This document shows, in pieces, positions 59,905 to 64,000 of a stretch of 64,000 nucleotides of DNA (its first letter is position 1; every line of letters begins with the position of its first letter). The stretch is from positions 436,501 to 500,500 of the forward strand of contig LSRY02000051.1 of NCBI GenBank assembly GCA_001643675.2, given 5' to 3'. The stretch comes from Monocercomonoides exilis (lineage: Eukaryota; Preaxostyla; Oxymonadida; Polymastigidae). The position numbers were made by a program, and so were the translations under genes. The notes below the pieces were generated by a model. It was not told the DNA's origin, made no database searches, and saw only the letters and a program-made list of their open reading frames with translations.

Positions 59905-62900
59905 TTAAATATCATCTGCATCCTCTTCGTCTGATTGTGCAGATCCACTTGTGTCTTCATCTTCATCTTCAGCATTGTTTTCGCTTTGATCTCCAGTCTG
60001 GTTATTATCAAGTTGTTGTTCGTTTTGAGAAGGTGAAAGAGGTATGTTTGACTCGTTGTCGCATGCAGGACACGACAAAAGAGGAAGATTAGTCAATGAA
60101 AAATCTGTTATTTCTGGCGGAATGCAAAAGCGGAATGGAAGAAGAGTTTCAACTGATATCGAAACTGTTGAAACCAGTTCATCCTAAAATTCATGAAAAA
60201 GCATGAGCAATTATTGAGGATAAGAAAATAAAAGGAAAGAATAAAATTTTGATATTCCATTACTCTATAAAATCACAAATAAAATGCAAACATTTGCATA
60301 ATTTTCAATTAATAAAAAAACAAAAAATATTTTATTTAATTTCTTTTTCTCTTTTTAGTAGTCCAACTCATTTCCATACTGGGTCATCTACAGACATCAT
60401 TTTCATGTCATATGCGTATGTTGAGTAATGCTGAATCAAATCAGAAAAATTCAGTCTGCCTTCAGCAATGCATTTCGCTTTCAGATCGACTGTGTACAGC
60501 TCAAAGCGGACGAAGTGAGCATCAAGATAATGAAAGAAATACGGTGTGCAGTCACAAGTGTATCTGTGAATAAACAAGAAATTGAGCAGAAGAAGAAAGA
60601 TATTGAAGAGGAATAATTGAGAAATTTGGAGGGAAAAAATTATTTTAATGTAAAAAGATACAAAAATTATCAATAAAAAATAAAGAATGCCATTAATTTG
60701 CAGAATAAGATTTTAATTCGTTGTTTAAAAGTTAGAAGTCAATCATCTTTCTATTTCTCCAAATTTCTTGTTGAAGAATGCGTACTTTGCAACAAATTTA
60801 TATTCAGGATTCATCCCTTCCACAATAGGTGTTTTTTGTGAATCAAACATAAAAAAGTCCACAGAAAGAAATGTTTTGATGCCAGTTGAATTAAACGACG
60901 AAGCAGAGGAGGAAGAGGCAGAAGATGGTGAAATGGCTGATGTGGTTGAATCGTTAGCTCCTGTTCCTTCTTTCTCATTTTCAAGTCCTTCTTCGCCTGC
61001 TCTTCCGCCTCTCTTCATGCGCTTTCTCATCTTTTCGAAGAATTCCTCGTTCATCTCAGCTGTGTCCATGCAGATTATCAGCATGTTCTGTCCGTCTACG
61101 ACTGAGTGGTCATCACAATCAGGATCAGAAAGATAAAACGGATGCGATGAAAGACGCTTCGACATTGCTTCTATCTCATTGGAGAGCTTGTTCTGACGCA
61201 TTGTTCAAGAAAAAAAATAATTGAAATAAAAAATATTGTTCGCAAAATCGAAAAGAAAAGAAAAGAAAAAGAAAGAAAGAAAGCATAGAAAATAAGATTC
61301 AAAATGCAAGAATATATCAACATTGACGCATTAATGAAATATCCTTTCACAAACATAATTCTCGACTGACTGTTCATGCTGTTGCTTCAGTTGAATGCAT
61401 TCCTCTTCTTTTTCTTTTAACGCTGAGTAAGAATTTCATGTTTGACGCAAACAATAGAGAATTTCAAAAATTATGATAAAAACAAAAAAAATGTGCTAAA
61501 AAAAAAAAAAAAAAAAAAAAAACGCGCAATAAAAGATATCATAAAAGTTTCCATCAATTCTCACTGTTCTTTTTATTCTTTCAAAGTTCTAACCTGATTC
61601 TTTCTCTGAAAGCGCGTCATTCAACTCCTCCTTTTCCTTTAAGAATCTTTCTTGCTCATATTTCAACTCATCAGCTTTCGAATATGAAGGCTCCTTTAAA
61701 TAAAAACATGCAAATGATGGGAAATAAACAATTGAAAAAGAGTTAAGATGAATAGAAGTGAGTAAGGATAGGAAAAAAAGATCAATAAAATAATCCTAAG
61801 TTAAAAATAAATGTTTGCTAACCTCTTTCTTCCCTTCGATTATTTCCATTAATTTCTTCATTTTCTTTTTTCTTTCTTTTTCGGTCAGCTCGATGACTCC
61901 TTCACCTTCTCCCATCCATTTCCGAACAACCATCAGAGCTTCCTCCAGCAATGTTTCTCCGTTTCTCCTCGGAAGTTTCTTCAGGATTGGCTCGTAAGCA
62001 AGCAGAAGTGGATCAACATTCATCTCAGCTTTTTGTGCTCCTTTTGCAGCTTGCGAAGCAGAAGCACTCGATTTGATGGCGCTCTCCAATTTGTCTCGAA
62101 GATTCGCAATTTGCTCGTCTTTGGATTCGATTTCTTTGTGGACCTGCTGCAAATCCTCGGTAAGCGCATCATTGTCTGCTTGTATTGTGTCGTTTTCAGC
62201 TGAAATATTTCATTATTTATCAGATAAATACACAAAAATTAAATCATAATCATTGAGTCAAATAATTGTGGTTGTTATTTTGGCAATTGTATTTGATAAA
62301 GAGACAAAAAGGAAGAAAGCCACACCATCCAATTCCAAAATCTTCGTTTTCAGCTCTCGAATCAGCTTGTCTTTGTCTGTGATTTTTTTCTTTAACGTTT
62401 CATTCTCTTCATTCAGCTATGGCAAATAAAGAATGAAAAAATAGGGGAAAAAAGTGAGAATTCAAACTTTCAAATCACTCAACAGATCAAAAAACATTGA
62501 AATTTTATTCTTAAAAACATAAAAAGTGCAACAAAATAAAAATAAAATTCGTTCATTTACCTCATTCTCTTTCACAATACCTGTTTCTTTTCTTTCAGCA
62601 AGTTCTCTTTCTCTTCAAACACAACAGCCAACTGCTGTTTGGCTTCTACTGCTGCTTTGACATTCTGTTGTAGTTGGCTTATTTGTTCCTTACGTAATTC
62701 GCTGTTGCCAGCCTGTTGCTGCAGTTTGGCGTTGTCTTGCCTCAACTTAAATTGAAAATTAAATATTAAATAATAAAAACAATTGAAACGATGAAAATGA
62801 AAATTAAATTATAAATTAATAATGAAATGCAACGAAAAAAGAACATGTTGAACAACTAAACAAAAGAAAACGAAAAATTTAATTTTGCACAAGGTTTGAC

Positions 62901-63935
62901 TTTCAAGCAAATTTGGTATTAAAAAACAAATAATAAAATTAATTTTCAAATAATTAAAGCGTCTATTAACGAAGCAAATTTCGATTTTGATTTAATGCAT
63001 TCAAAATCACACAGCTTTCGAATTTTTATACCTCTTCTAGTTCATCATTGAGCTCTTCAATCATTCGATCTTTATCAGATGATTCCCTTTTAAGTTTTTT
63101 CATCATCTGTTGTAGTTGATCATACCGCTGTGCAACATCTTCCATCTGTTCCCTCATCGAATCGACCTCTTGGTTCAACTGACAAGCATAATATTTTCCG
63201 TATTTTTGTTTGGCAATGTTTGTAAAATATGAGTTTGTGCCAATGACAATTAATGAGGTGGAAAAGTGCAATAAAATAAATTGCAAATGGAAAAAGGGTT
63301 GTATTTTATGTTAAAATTTTAATATTATTAATCAATTCATACGGCACTCATTTTCTTTTTATCTTGCTCCATTAATTGAATTATCATCTGAAAATTTCGA
63401 TTAAAAACAACGATTTTGAACGTAAAAATTCAATAATTAGAATCAAAATTGCATAAAGTGTAAGAAATCAATTTGTTAATTGTGAAAAGTGAATTAATTG
63501 CACACCGGATCCGGTGCAGATGAGAACCCTCCAGATGTTCCATAATCTTTAGAAGGCGAAACTCTTTCTGACATTTCATCAAGAGCTTGTTTAACTTGCT
63601 TTGCTTTGTGTGAAATATCTGTTAATTGAGATTGAACATCGCTTGGCCTTGGCGACGGTGATCTTTGTCTTTGATAAGAATTCTTTTTCACGTTGAGTTA
63701 ATAATTCTTATGAATCGATAGAAATATTTTTAATAATTAGTACCGTTAAGCTTTGCGATTTTCTCGTTTGATCTCTGCCATCAGATAGTCTTTTAAGCTG
63801 CGTTCATGCTTTATGAATGCTATTATTAAAAATTTTGTCAAACTTTTCTTTGCAACTCTTCCTGCCTTCTCTTTTCATCATGTAATTCGTCAACCTTTCT
63901 TCCGATATGATATTCTTTTTCCGGATGTAGTTGGT
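59905..63935 (-). CDS. RPGRIP1/RPGRIP1L-like ciliary transition-zone protein (5' end outside window)
   Basis: Thirteen exons in the window (63935-63844, 63797-63744, 63682-63506, 63387-63343, 63178-63032, 62745-62581, 62416-62326, 62199-61823, 61693-61594, 61422-61355, 61192-60786, 60563-60380, 60183-59905), about 727 aa, continuing past the right edge. The first two-thirds is coiled coil (VDELHDEKRRQEELQRKL; EQMEDVAQRYDQLQQMMKKL). The C-terminal third matches the RPGRIP1 C2 domain: SVDFFMFDSQKTPIVEGMNP, EYKFVAKYTCDCTPYFFHYL, AHFVRFELYTV and a closing strand VSTVSISVETLLPFRF. Splicing at GTACGC (60785) restores the C2 alignment; reading on instead gives a spurious end. It finishes with an acidic tail ending at TAA. 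In other flagellates this protein organises MKS/NPHP modules at the transition zone. Upstream exons are missing, so the start is unknown. Confidence 0.72.
61498..61521. repeat. A-tract inside an intron of the RPGRIP1-like gene
   Basis: A run of roughly two dozen A residues between exons 61693-61594 and 61422-61355. On the coding strand it is a T tract upstream of the CAG acceptor. Confidence 0.6.
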
Positions 63936-64000
63936 CTATTTTTATTGTTTCAATAATTCAATATATTAATTGTTAATAATTGTTATAAATAATACTTTCT

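Noticed and set aside
60743-60785. Read-through end of the RPGRIP1-like exon (YAFFNKKFGEIER then stop)
   Set aside because: Splicing at GTACGC (60785) to 60563 restores the C2-domain alignment, so the tail is intron.
1-64000. tRNA, rRNA or other structured RNA genes
   Set aside because: I scanned for T-loop-like GTTCGAATC and box motifs; the few hits lack the rest of a cloverleaf. A covariance-model search would be decisive.

Overview
The window looks like nuclear DNA from an intron-rich, AT-rich flagellated protist. The standard genetic code fits: cyclophilin, the copine-domain protein and the RPGRIP1-like protein all end naturally at TAA. Introns are short (about 43 to 290 nt) and most donors read GT[A/T]TG. 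Large right-handed beta-helix (Pmp-like) surface proteins are plentiful and serine homopolymers are everywhere. This mix resembles metamonads, and among them the intron-rich oxymonad/Preaxostyla type rather than intron-poor trichomonads; that placement is inference. A ciliary transition-zone (RPGRIP1L-like) gene says the cell has flagella.

Layout, left half: 185-298 (-) is the first exon of a CAF1/CNOT7 deadenylase running off the left edge. 674-5498 (-) is a four-exon ASCC2-like gene. 6.6-10.4 kb is a graveyard: a decayed gene of unknown function on + facing a frameshifted beta-helix pseudogene on -. 10.4-12.9 kb is AT-rich and empty. 12948-13826 (-) encodes nine tandem 30-residue ankyrin-like repeats. 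14.5-16.4 kb (-) and 23.8-25.3 kb (+) are inverted, damaged copies of one beta-helix gene; the second is followed by another relic of the same unknown gene seen at 6.6 kb. Between them are a 1,521-aa coiled-coil gene and cyclophilin A.

Layout, right half: a nine-exon myristoylated copine-domain protein (28.5-29.9 kb, -), a membrane-anchored beta-helix protein (30.5-32.2 kb, +), a beta-propeller/coiled-coil protein (32.8-38.2 kb, +), a DHHC palmitoyltransferase (38.8-41.3 kb, +), a 2,699-aa beta-helix surface protein (42.6-50.8 kb, -), a 2,245-aa kinase/helical-repeat/SPRY protein (51.7-59.6 kb, -) and the RPGRIP1L-like gene entering from the right edge (59.9-63.9 kb, -).

Most striking observation: inside the 2,699-aa surface protein lies a GC-richer block of 1,958 bp bounded by two 200-bp direct repeats that I read as identical. 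They are 1,758 bp (586 codons) apart, so the frame is kept, and the composition switches at the outer repeat edges. This looks like a recently imported module from a GC-rich tandem-repeat paralogue, i.e. cassette-type diversification of a surface antigen. Many exon structures here were rebuilt by hand from splice sites, phase and family similarity; no alignment or search could be run.
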